This document shows positions 33,481 to 43,610 of a stretch of DNA of 64,000 nt, piece after piece. Position 1 is the stretch's first letter; every line of letters starts with the position of its first letter. The translations under genes were made by a program, and so were the position numbers. Where the stretch lies: NCBI RefSeq assembly GCF_029227915.1, contig NC_079879.1, positions 25,610,501-25,674,500 on the forward strand, given 5' to 3'. The stretch is from Hydractinia symbiolongicarpus. Its lineage: Eukaryota; Cnidaria; Hydrozoa; Anthoathecata; Hydractiniidae. Below the pieces are notes generated by a model that saw nothing but the letters and a program-made list of their open reading frames with translations, made no database searches and was not told the DNA's origin.

Positions 33481-34344
33481 TTTATATGTATTTATGTATA
33501 TTTATTTGTAAAAACCATTTGATATATACGTTTGTTAGTCACTTTATTTTGTTCTTTTTGTGTTTAAACTCGTCATTTTTTATCTTCTTACCATAACAGA
33601 ATATTTTTTCTTGACCAAATTTTGCGAATACTTTGCCAAACTGACAGTCTATAATTATAATAGTTTGCAAAATTTAGCACAAAAAACATAATTAATGCTA
33701 GCCACGATAATGACGCCAAGCTGTGTTAATGACAAAATACTTCTTTGCTATACCTTAAGAAAAGATGAAGGATCATAAATAGCACATATTTTGTTGAAAT
33801 GAACCTTAAGAGTACTTTTAACCCCGCTCCTCTGATTGTTAACGCTTTTCATGCCACAGGCGGCGCAAAAATGCCTCACCTGAAATACTTTCGTCGTTAA
33901 CATTAGAATCGTTAACCCAATGACTCGGATTCTTTCTACAGCTAGTTTTTTATCATTTTGGAATAAACGGACCAAAAAAATTTGAAAAAGCAGGTTCATG
34001 CTACGCCCATTTTTAAAAACTCCATCTAGTATTTTTTAATATATTAGTAATTTTCTACATTAAAGTTTTTATGCAATGTCCATATGTTAGAAATACTGCA
34101 AAAAAGCTTACGAAAATGTCTTTTATATCTAAAGTACCTTTTTAACCAAAATATTCAATATATGAACGCTATGTTTTATTGCTGGTGTATCAATATGTTC
34201 AGACTTTTTGCAAATTGGCATCCCAATAAGTTAGTGGATTATAATTATGGCTAAAATGTTACTCAAAGTATCAGAATAATACTTAATAAGGCATGATGCT
34301 CAATTGTCATGCGAGTCTCTATTTATCACCTATACTTCTATCTA
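33481..34344. other. Intergenic, no gene seen
   Basis: AT-rich. The frame at 33748-33999 (minus) contains CAACG-type Cys pairs but no recognised domain. Confidence 0.4.
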
Positions 34345-34468
34345 CTGACTACCCAACCTTGTCCCCAGGGTTTTTTGCCTTCATAATATAAGAGTAGACG
34401 GCGAAAAATTTCGCTGTCCTCTCTCAAATCTAAAAGACAAAAAACCTCGGGACGAGGGTGCTGAATAC
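34345..34468. mobile_element. 108-bp MITE, GTCCCCAGG family
   Basis: Core 34353-34460. Left end CCAACCTTGTCCCCAGGGTT, right end inverted CACCCTCGTCCCGAGGTTTT. Flanked by CTGACTAC and CTGAATAC, an 8-bp target duplication with one change. Confidence 0.75.
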
Positions 34469-35236
34469 TAAACCCGGTTATAATGGACATAAAATACCGC
34501 GAAAATTAATTTCCCCCAAAATAGAACTCTTTTAATTCACAAAAACCAATTCTGCGAAAATTAGGTAGAGGTTTTTCTCATTTCTTTATTTACACTTCAT
34601 TAATGTCACTTTTTTGAGGTTACTGGAGATATTGACACGGGTTGTTACGAATTTCTTGTATACCGACCAACTAAAATGTGGAACACTATCACCTTTTTGA
34701 TTTTCAATAAGAGTTATAATTTTGTGAATATTTTCCTCCAGAAAGTCTTTATTTAAACAAATTTAAAGAAATTTGTATAAAAATCTATTTCTATTTAGTG
34801 TATTCTAATCTTTATTAAATGTCACCTCTGTGTTAATCTACACAAAGTGTAGAAAAAAACTTTTGTTTGGACCCCAGGTAAAAGAAAAAGTGTTTGAGAT
34901 GACCTTTAATTATTCTCTATGTCCTGTCTGCTAACATCAAAAAGAAGAAACCGCGACTGTCTAAGACAAAATAATTCACAATAATAAAGCGAAAGTGAAT
35001 TTATCATTCAAATGAACGCTCGTTGAAAATGAGTGAAGTTGTTATCAAAATTAAAATAAATGACGCCTTAAAAAATTTGTTTGCATACCATAAGACGAGT
35101 GTCACAAATGTCATTCTTTGAATATCTCATTTTGTAAATTAAAATTTGCCGCCTCTAAGTTTAAAAAACAACTGATAATGCATCATTTTATAACCACGCC
35201 TATCGTGACTAGACCTCCAACTCTCTGTAACATAAC
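34469..35236. other. Spacer between two MITEs of one family
   Basis: AT-rich and non-coding. No recognised feature. Confidence 0.4.
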
Positions 35237-35358
35237 CCTTAATTCATCCTCTTCCTCAGCCTGATGTCAAAGCCCCTAGCGCTTACTTTGACGGCAAACA
35301 AGTCGCCAGCATCAATGTCCAAAAGGTGAAAACGCCTGAGGACAAGGTTGCTTTAATT
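35237..35358. mobile_element. 106-bp MITE, GTCCCCAGG family
   Basis: Core 35245-35350. Left end CATCCTCTTCCTCAGCCTGA, right end inverted CAACCTTGTCCTCAGGCGTT. Flanks CCTTAATT and CTTTAATT are an 8-bp duplication with one change. Confidence 0.65.
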
Positions 35359-37371
35359 AGCTAACGTTTTTTAATCATGAGTAGGCAAAAAATTTAACTT
35401 AATTATTATCATAAAAGTTTGTTTCTACATATAACGGAAAAGTTGCCTATGGGAAAAGTATAACCCCCCGCAGTAATGTCGACCCTCTGATTTTTATAAA
35501 TAGAATTCGTACTTTGCACAAATCAAACAAACAAATAGTCACAGCACCACATTATTGTTACGTCTGTAGAACGCTTCTTCGCAGGTGTAGATGTATAATT
35601 AACATAATTCCGAAAGTTTGTGTACAGAGCATTCTGATGTGAGAATTAAATTTTGACATACTACTTCACCAAGACCTTTGATAAGGTACATGCATGCTGG
35701 TGGCTTTTTGGTGATCAAAGTTTTTCTCTCTCTATTGAAGCCTATTGAAAAACATTTCTAACGATGCATATGGAATCTTACTCAAATCTTTACAAGCAGC
35801 TTATTCTTTCATCAAATGAAGCCGAATTGCATAAAAACTGCTTTGTTCTGCAATCAGTTTGTCGAAAATAAATGTTTAATCAGAATTCTTTTTATAAACT
35901 TTTGTTTATGTACTTAAGCAGATGTATTTTTTTATAACACACGAAAAATGAAATTTTGTTGCTGAGAGATGTCGAGAGTTATTAGCATATCAATCAAACG
36001 AAAAGTAAAAAAACCACACACAGTATACTAGACTCGCAGAACCTAACTTCAAACCCCAACCCACAAAATCACTCCAGCAATGGAGGGTGAACATGGGATT
36101 AAAGTTGGTTGAAACAAAGATGATATTCACTTTGTTTATATTTGGCAAAGTCCAAATAAGGACGCAAATTGTGTAATACTTATTTATATGCAAGAATCAA
36201 TGTGCTCTTTCTTACTATATCAACAATTTACTATAGTGTTTATGTCAAAACAAACACATTGGCTTCCTGACGTAATCTCAGTTGTTATTTCAAGAGCCGT
36301 TTTAGATCCTTAAGCTCCCAGCAAAACGTCGGCGCTCAATGTACTCAATTTCCATTACATTAAAGATGTCTGCGTTTCCTGAATTTTTATTGGTTGTAAA
36401 AAAATGTCCTGCCAAATACAAGCGTTGTGGCATTAAAAACATTTAATGCGCATGTCTGGACGATAAACGTTGGAAGCTTTGCCAAAGCCAGATTATGAGA
36501 AGCAGTCAGAAGTCCTTCCTAGAACATTAAATTCTGATAGCTAATAAAAATGTTTATTTTAGCTTATTGGAAGGGTTCTTGTTTGGCTTTGCACTAGAAA
36601 TGTCGTTTCAGTAACAAGTACAAAAGCTGTAGTACGTCATACTTATTTAGGCAAAAAAAATAAATTCTGTAGGATTTGCTAGGAGAAAAATAATTAAGCC
36701 AACTAAATATAAGTTTGTCATCTCTATGGCAACGATGTGTATGGTAGGAAACAGATTGCAAGTTTTAGAGTCATCATTAGCATGTGTAAGCGATGTGGCT
36801 GATACATCCGCCTCTTTTTCACAATCCAATCATAAAAACTCATTTTTCTAAAAAACTTTATTCACACATGTTAAAATATATCTTACTAATTATAAATAAC
36901 AAAAAGAGAAACACAAAAACAATACTTTGAACATCAGATGCAATCAGGATGTGACACCTTTCGCCATGTTTAAAACTGTGAAGCAGAAAACAGTGTTACA
37001 ATACTTTTTTTCAGTTGAAACACAAAATCGAACCTCCTCTTCAACACTTTTGATATTCATTTAAGCTTCAAGTGGTGGGAAATATGAAGGATGAGCTGAA
37101 TCACAGTAAGTTTCCAAAAACAGTAAAACTTTTAACTTGCGCATAACGTAACACAAAATTAATTTTTGACGACAAACTTTCAATTGGTTGCGGACAAAAA
37201 CAAAACAAAATATGTTCATTTTAAGCTCAAGTACGAGTTCTTAGCCAGTTATTAAAAAGAAAATACTTAAGGTGTTCAACAACATGAAAATAGCACTATA
37301 GCACTGCTATCTATAGGACGGGATTTTAAAAATCTAATAAAAAATTAACGTATAAAACAGGTTATTTTAGG
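35359..37371. other. Intergenic, frizzled 3' side
   Basis: AT-rich. Frames at 35990-36193 and 36647-36829 (minus) have no domain. The end next to 37372 is presumably the frizzled 3' UTR. Confidence 0.45.
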
Positions 37372-39669
37372 CTATAGCCTTTGATCATCATTTGAGCGAT
37401 GCGAACGAGTTGAAATACTTTTTGGAGAACCTGGCTGGTTGCCATGACTACTCCTTGGCAATGTCCCGTTGTTATATTGTGATGAATGCTGCGAAACAGA
37501 GCGCTGGTCAGATGAACTCCTTGAATAATTTTTTGAGGGTGGAGGGTTTGAAATTTCATCCCGCGTATTGTAAGCTGGTATATAATTATGATTGGTGGGA
37601 TCGTATTGGCTGTTCACATCTGAATCAAAGTTCGAGATGGGAGTAACTGTATAACCCCTAGATACACTGTCAATTTTAGCGTGTGAAATAGGTACATTGT
37701 GCGCCTGCATGAAGCCGGTTGATGTTTGTTGTGTTGGAAAGAAAAATCTGGTTGGAGGTGGCATATACACATGCTGTTGTTGATTCATGTGGTTACTGCT
37801 ACCGTGAAGCGTCGTGACTGCTGTTGACGGTACCCCAGACGGTGGATTGATACCATCACTTGACGACCGGCGATTTTGGCGTTGTTGTTGATGCGACTGC
37901 TGCTTGTAGAGTTTCTTTCTTTCTTCTGGATCATCGCGTCCCGTTTTTTTCGCGTAAAATCTTCTCCAAGAATTTAGAGTTTTTGAAGTCCATATCCACA
38001 CTCCGCTAGTCACACCTACGACCAGTAACATAAAGTAACGCAGGAAGAAAAGTTCAGGTTTGGGTAAGATATCATCTGTGCAATTTCGGTTGGTTAAACA
38101 CACAAATATATTTTCTGTTTTCTCCTCCATTTTTTTTAAGCGGTTATACTCGTGTAGAAAACAGCCAACAACAACCGAAGCTGGCACAGAATACAAGACC
38201 GAAAATACTCCAATACGCAACACTAACCGCTCGAATTTATTCGTATTTCTCTCCCTGCGAAGCTCTTTCCGTATTTTCACCAACGCCACAAATCCCATGC
38301 ACAAAAATAAAGTTCCAATCAATAAATAAATCAGCAGAGGAAGTGCGACAAAAAGTAGTAAGTCTTTACTGTTGGAGTTGCCGATGTAACACAGTCCAGA
38401 CAGTTTGTCGGCGTCAACTTTTCTGGTTACCAAGGCAACAATGGTTTGAATAGTCGGTACCGTCCAGGATATGGCATGAAAAAGCGACGAATATTTCTCA
38501 ATAGCTTCATGACCCCACTTTAAAGCCGACGATAAAAACCATGTCAGAGATAAAATTACCCACCAAAGCGCAGACGCCATCCCAAAAAAATAAAGAAAGA
38601 AAAACACCAACGTACAGGATGTAACAGACATTCCTTCGATGACCACGTGCTTGCCATTCTCAGAGTTTTCACAGATAATGTTTTTGTACCCGCCAAAAGC
38701 ACGAATTAAATAACCAATCGAGTAGAGGTTATAACAAAACGATAAAAATATGATCGGTCTCTCGGGATATTTGAATCGTTTGTGATCGATTAAAAACGTA
38801 GTGACAGTAAGAGCTGTCGAGAGAAAACAAATAATGCCCCATGTTGAGATCCACACTGTGGCAAATTTTACGTCAGCCGACGTGAATGGCTCGTGGTTTT
38901 CACATTTTGGTGCGCAATACTCTTTTTTATCTTTCTTGATGTACACTGACTCTGGATCCATACTACATATCGTTCTAAACTTTAGATTTTTACCGCCAAA
39001 CACTTTCACGAATACATTCCAATTACTTGTCTTTTTCAACGACGACAGCCAATCGATTCCCTTCGGAAATTTTTCAATTATCTGAACCCATGTCGGTTTT
39101 GTTGTTAAACTTAAAGCTTTTGTTGTTTTCCTTGATATTTTTGTTGGCTTGGTTGGTTTTGAGTCGGGTGGGCTTCCGCACAACGCATTGTCGTCCATAC
39201 TTGATAAAAAATCGCATCTTAACACCTCTGGCCATTCGAAACGATATTTTTTCATTAAAGGTTCGCATCCATCTCGAGCCGCTTCACAAACATGTCGGCA
39301 GGGATATACCGGCGTCGGAGTGTTGTCGATAGTATGACAAATTGGTAAAAACATGTTACATATAAAAAACTTGAAGTTTTCATAACATTTCACCGAAAAT
39401 AACGGCGAAAATTCACTAACACGTCGTGTCGCTTCATCCATTTTGTCGACATTCATTTTGACGTTTGGCATTAACGTCATGTTGTAGTTTATATCACTGC
39501 ATAACTCAACTTCCAATTTTACGCATTTTCCTTCATCGATAAGTAACGATAACACGCTAATGTCACTATAAATTGATACGATAACAACGACGGTTACAAA
39601 GTTGGCCAACATGGCGGCGATAAAAGTTGGTTGTACCTTACAGAAAGCTTTTTTATGCGCTCTTTTCAA
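37372..39669 (-). CDS. FZD: Frizzled-class Wnt receptor (single exon, complete)
   Basis: One uninterrupted frame of 765 residues. Residues about 14-42 are a hydrophobic signal segment. The cysteine-rich Wnt-binding domain spans about 49-164 with the ten expected cysteines (49, 57, 95, 104, 111, 124, 128, 135, 152, 164), including ELCSDINYNMTLMPN and CEPLMKKYRFEWPEVLRC. A variable linker leads to seven membrane segments (about 268-560). Just after the last is KTLNSW (about 562-567), the KTxxxW motif that binds Dishevelled's PDZ domain. The cytoplasmic tail of about 200 residues is long, Gln/Ser/Asn-rich, and ends in DDQRL without the ETxV-type PDZ ligand of some frizzleds. The CRD's C-terminal half is closer to the FZD5/8 type than FZD1/2/7, but I would not fix the subfamily. 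Acts at the plasma membrane in canonical or planar-polarity Wnt signalling. Confidence 0.96.
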   Translation of the reverse strand: MKRAHKKAFCKVQPTFIAAMLANFVTVVVIVSIYSDISVLSLLIDEGKCVKLEVELCSDINYNMTLMPNVKMNVDKMDEATRRVSEFSPLFSVKCYENFKFFICNMFLPICHTIDNTPTPVYPCRHVCEAARDGCEPLMKKYRFEWPEVLRCDFLSSMDDNALCGSPPDSKPTKPTKISRKTTKALSLTTKPTWVQIIEKFPKGIDWLSSLKKTSNWNVFVKVFGGKNLKFRTICSMDPESVYIKKDKKEYCAPKCENHEPFTSADVKFATVWISTWGIICFLSTALTVTTFLIDHKRFKYPERPIIFLSFCYNLYSIGYLIRAFGGYKNIICENSENGKHVVIEGMSVTSCTLVFFFLYFFGMASALWWVILSLTWFLSSALKWGHEAIEKYSSLFHAISWTVPTIQTIVALVTRKVDADKLSGLCYIGNSNSKDLLLFVALPLLIYLLIGTLFLCMGFVALVKIRKELRRERNTNKFERLVLRIGVFSVLYSVPASVVVGCFLHEYNRLKKMEEKTENIFVCLTNRNCTDDILPKPELFFLRYFMLLVVGVTSGVWIWTSKTLNSWRRFYAKKTGRDDPEERKKLYKQQSHQQQRQNRRSSSDGINPPSGVPSTAVTTLHGSSNHMNQQQHVYMPPPTRFFFPTQQTSTGFMQAHNVPISHAKIDSVSRGYTVTPISNFDSDVNSQYDPTNHNYIPAYNTRDEISNPPPSKNYSRSSSDQRSVSQHSSQYNNGTLPRSSHGNQPGSPKSISTRSHRSNDDQRL

Positions 39670-42240
39670 ATCGGAATTGATGAATAATTCGATGAAGGAT
39701 AATTTGTTTGCTTACGTTAACTAACAGCAGGATATCAACACAACCATACATAAGATATTTCTAAAAAAAACCGACCAAAGAACATGTTAAATATTTACAA
39801 AAACAGTAAATGCACATGTTAAATTAATTATATTTTCAACTTCAAGCAAGAAAAAACTTTTCACCGTAAACACTACTTGAAAGTTGCAAATATTATTTCA
39901 TTAATAATAAAAAAAAATCTATTCGCTTATGTCTTATAGTCTACATTCAAATTTGTAAATAAAAATAGAGTCAAATTAATTGACAACTTTAATGACAATC
40001 AGTGACGTCACAACCGCTAGAGCTGAATGACACAAATTTCGTCATGAAGACTCTAAAATTTATAAAATACACGTTCATTTAATAAAAACTTACTTTGAAC
40101 TTCGTTTTCTGTTTATCACAGACCTACATACACTACTGCTATCGTCGAACCCCTATGTGGATATTACTTTTTTTTCTTTAATAAAGTTTTTCTTTCTTTT
40201 ATGAACAGAAAAGCATCTGCAAGCTCGATAACAATCGGAAGGAACAATACGTATTGTTATGTTAATTTTAAGGTTGAAGAAAAGTTGTGAATAAAAGGCG
40301 AGCATTTTATCGTTGTGTTGTTAAACGTTCAGGCTAATGATTGTTGTGTTTATGAGGGGGTGTCCCAATGTTGATATTTCGAAGCAAGCCACAATTAGAA
40401 GTAATTAAAATATTGCACGCGTAAAAAAAAATGTGGCAGTTGGGAAATCAAAAAAATTGGAGAACAATTTGCACATCAAATATCTTTCACATTTTTTAGG
40501 ATTATCTGTTTTGTTTGTATTGACGGAAATACTTTGTTTGTAATAAAATCAAGTTTTTTAAAAAAAAATTTCCAGAAAAAAAAACATATTCGTGCTAAAG
40601 TAAATTTCTTATTATTTCCTTCGCGCCATTTTCCTTTTTGAGAAAGTCATACAAGAGCAGATATCTTTATTTACAACCTCGATCCCAGGACCTCTTGCTG
40701 TCGTTCTAATGTCAGAAAATATACAAGATGCTCGGTGAACGAGCATGGTTTATATGAACATGTAAAATGTGATTTTGAGAAGCGAGTCTAATTATACAGG
40801 CCCAGTTCTTTTAAAAGACCTTTAGAACATAGAAGTTTTTAACCTAACCAGTTCTCGCTAAATAAATAAATTCGTAAGAAACAAGGATTTCTTACCTTCG
40901 AAATATAGCGAACTACTTTTTTGTACTGTAGACACCGTGTTATGAAGCAATTAGTCAAGAAGAAATAACGTACTCAAAGTTCAGTTACAAGCAATTAGCG
41001 GAATCTTCTTAACTGTTTTAAAATCCCTTTAATTTTAATTCTTCTTTATCTGTCTATAATTGGAGATGTAATCCCATTTTTATATGTGTTTTTAGAAACA
41101 AACAAGACAAATGGATTACAGTCTTATAAAGTTGAGTTACATGACCAATAGTGTAATTGTGTGCCGAAATATAGTGATTTGTAAATCTTTCAGGATAATG
41201 CAATCCTAAAATGTGGAAAAATGTTTAACTTGCCGCGAGCTTGGATTATCGGAAACCAGCCGAATATGGTTTCATTCAAAAGTTACAGCTGGCTACGTGA
41301 AGTCTACGGCTGCTGAAAAGCATGGTTCCTGCAGGACCTAAATTCAACTTGTACATCCTTAGCATAAATTAGCAATTTGGCAGTCATTTGGAAAGGACGA
41401 TATCGTTGTGGAGATTTCATGCTCATGTTACACAGATATAAGGACAAAGTGAGGATGCGGTGTACATAAAAAATCGAGGTTTCTTTCTCGACGACCAAGC
41501 TGATTACAATCATTTTATTTTGTTAAAAAACAAGAAACAAAAGTTGTATAAAAAAGTTCTGCCTGGTCGTCGTAGCAACTTCTATAATGTTGTCGCCATG
41601 AAAATCAAGAAAAAACACCGCCTGATAAATCTTTAATCACTTTCTTATATAGCGAATCAAAATCAAAAAATAACCACCCTAGTTCCCCTGTCCCTAAAAA
41701 AAGCTCTACTCGCGTTTTCAAAGCCGGTGACTAATCATTAAAGCCAACTAAAGAGGGGGATGACCAGTTGCAACGAATAAATACAAATCACAATTTCGCT
41801 TTATTGTTTTTCAAAAAAATCTAAAAATTTTTTTTTGTTTGTTATGGGTCCACAACCATTTCTCAACATCCTCCACGTATGCACGTACGCCTTTAGCCTT
41901 GCACTGATGTAGCAATATCCTATCCTAGTAATCTTGTGGGGCCCCATCAGTATATTAGATTAAAACGATTAAAATTCTTACGAAAATAACATTATTGAAA
42001 TTAGAAAAAACTATGTAAAGTACATTAATGGCATGTGTGTATCTGACGTTATATTGTTGTTTTTCGTTGCCACAGATTATCTGGTCGGCGCGTTGAATAA
42101 TTAAACCTCCGACAAACCAAAAGTATGTAAACAAACAGTATAACACGTTAGTTATTACAGGAAATTAACGGATTATAAAATTGACGCGTAATAGAAAATC
42201 ACTATTAACCCTATTATACCTGAGCTTTTTTGGCCCTTGC
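39670..42240. other. Frizzled upstream region and intergenic DNA
   Basis: AT-rich; it must hold the frizzled promoter. Frames at 41304-41513 and 41955-42146 lack domains. No mobile element recognised. Confidence 0.45.
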
Positions 42241-42245
42241 AACCC

Positions 42246-42262
42246 TGGGGGGGGGGGGGGGG
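42246..42262 (+). repeat. Poly-G run of about 16
   Basis: An unbroken G tract following CCCT, in an otherwise AT-rich region; could form a G-quadruplex. Confidence 0.9.
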
Positions 42263-42284
42263 CACAAAGTGTCCGCGGGCCATA

Positions 42285-42770
42285 AATCCTGAACCACTTG
42301 TGCTTAAGTGATGAAACTTGGCTCAATTGGAGAATGTCTTAGTACAAACTCAATCCAGGTAAAAAAATAATTTGATGACGTCATAGGGATTAGAAATGAC
42401 GTCACACATGTGAAAAATGATCATTTTCCCAATTTTTCAGTACGTTTTAATTTCTCGCGTGTTACTAATGATGTCCTTGATTCTTGGTAGATTTGTGGAA
42501 TGAATACCAGACCAAAATATGTGATTCACATGAAAAAAGTAATTATAATGACGCCATTGGGGTAAAAAATGACGTCATTTCGGCAAAAAAATTTTATTTT
42601 AACGATAAAGATAAAAAGACCCGTTCTACCAGAAATATTGATACTCATGTCATTAAACTTGGCATATATGTAGAACAGGACATTTAAAGATAATCGAGGT
42701 AAGGAAAACAATATAATGACGTCATGGGGATCCGAAATGACGTCAATTTGCTGGATCGATATTTCCTTCA
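42285..42770. repeat. ~170-bp tandem repeat with paired TGACGTCA palindromes (3 units)
   Basis: Each unit holds ATGACGTCATRGGGAT, then GAAATGACGTCA about 10 bp on (42374/42396, 42548/42569, 42716/42737; the first box of unit 2 is mutated to TGACGCCA). Between them are related blocks such as TTAAACTTGGC and GATGAAACTTGGC. TGACGTCA is the CREB/ATF site, but a repeat origin is the simpler reading. Confidence 0.75.
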
Positions 42771-43460
42771 AATTTGGTCTGCTTTTGTCCCTAGTAACCA
42801 TATATCACCTTAGCAACACCTTGGTTACCACGTAGTAACCAACATACATGTAATAAATAATTATATACCCAATACAACATCTTATAACATTCTTACATGA
42901 ATGTCAACGGTTTTCAAAATTCCAAAAAAATTAACCCCGTCCAAAAAAGCAATACCCCCAGCAAAGCACAAATTTTTTTTTTTCATTAGAAGCAATAATA
43001 AAATTTTAGCACTTAATCACAAATGTATCTAAAGTTATGCCTAGTCATAAAGAGCAACGTGAAGAAATATCGATAGATGCTTTTGATAGGAAGTTCAGCA
43101 AAAATTTCTGCCTAAGATTCGTTGTTAACTAGTAAGCATATTGGAGAGAGAAAAATACTAATCAGGAAATTTTAAATCTTTTATATGTTTAAGAGTTTGC
43201 ACAGAAGTCTTAGCCTGTGACTTCGTACATGTTCCAAGTTGGACATAACAGACTTTACAGTTTTGCAGATCTTGTTACGAAAAATTAAAAAATAAGACTT
43301 CAAATTTTTCTGTCTAAAAGGAAAAGATTTTTTATCTTGCTATTTTTGTGTAAAAAAGAAAACAAAGTTCATCCAAGATTATAGTGGAAATTTTCCTAAT
43401 GTTGCATGAAAATACAATACATCAAACACAAGACAACGATAAAATTCGAGAAATAACAAT
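42771..43460. other. Intergenic, no gene seen
   Basis: AT-rich. No frame or repeat recognised. Confidence 0.4.
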
Positions 43461-43465
43461 TTTTA

Positions 43466-43566
43466 GGGAGTTTTGAAGTGTGGGAACTCTGTCACGTAGA
43501 AGACGAACAACTTGAAAAACTTAAACGTAGTATGAAAAATACAGAACAAAAAGCTCCAAAGTGCAG
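43466..43566 (+). CDS. Possible isolated exon of an unidentified plus-strand gene
   Basis: A 33-codon open segment (SFEVWELCHVEDEQLEKLKR, then SMKNTEQKAPKC) is bounded by TTTTTAG and GTATAT, as an internal exon would be. I found no partner exon on either side and no family. It lies about 50 bp beyond the end of the minus-strand kinesin and may be chance. Confidence 0.25.
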
Positions 43567-43610
43567 GTATATAACAAAAATATATTCACTAAAATTATAA
43601 AATTACATTT

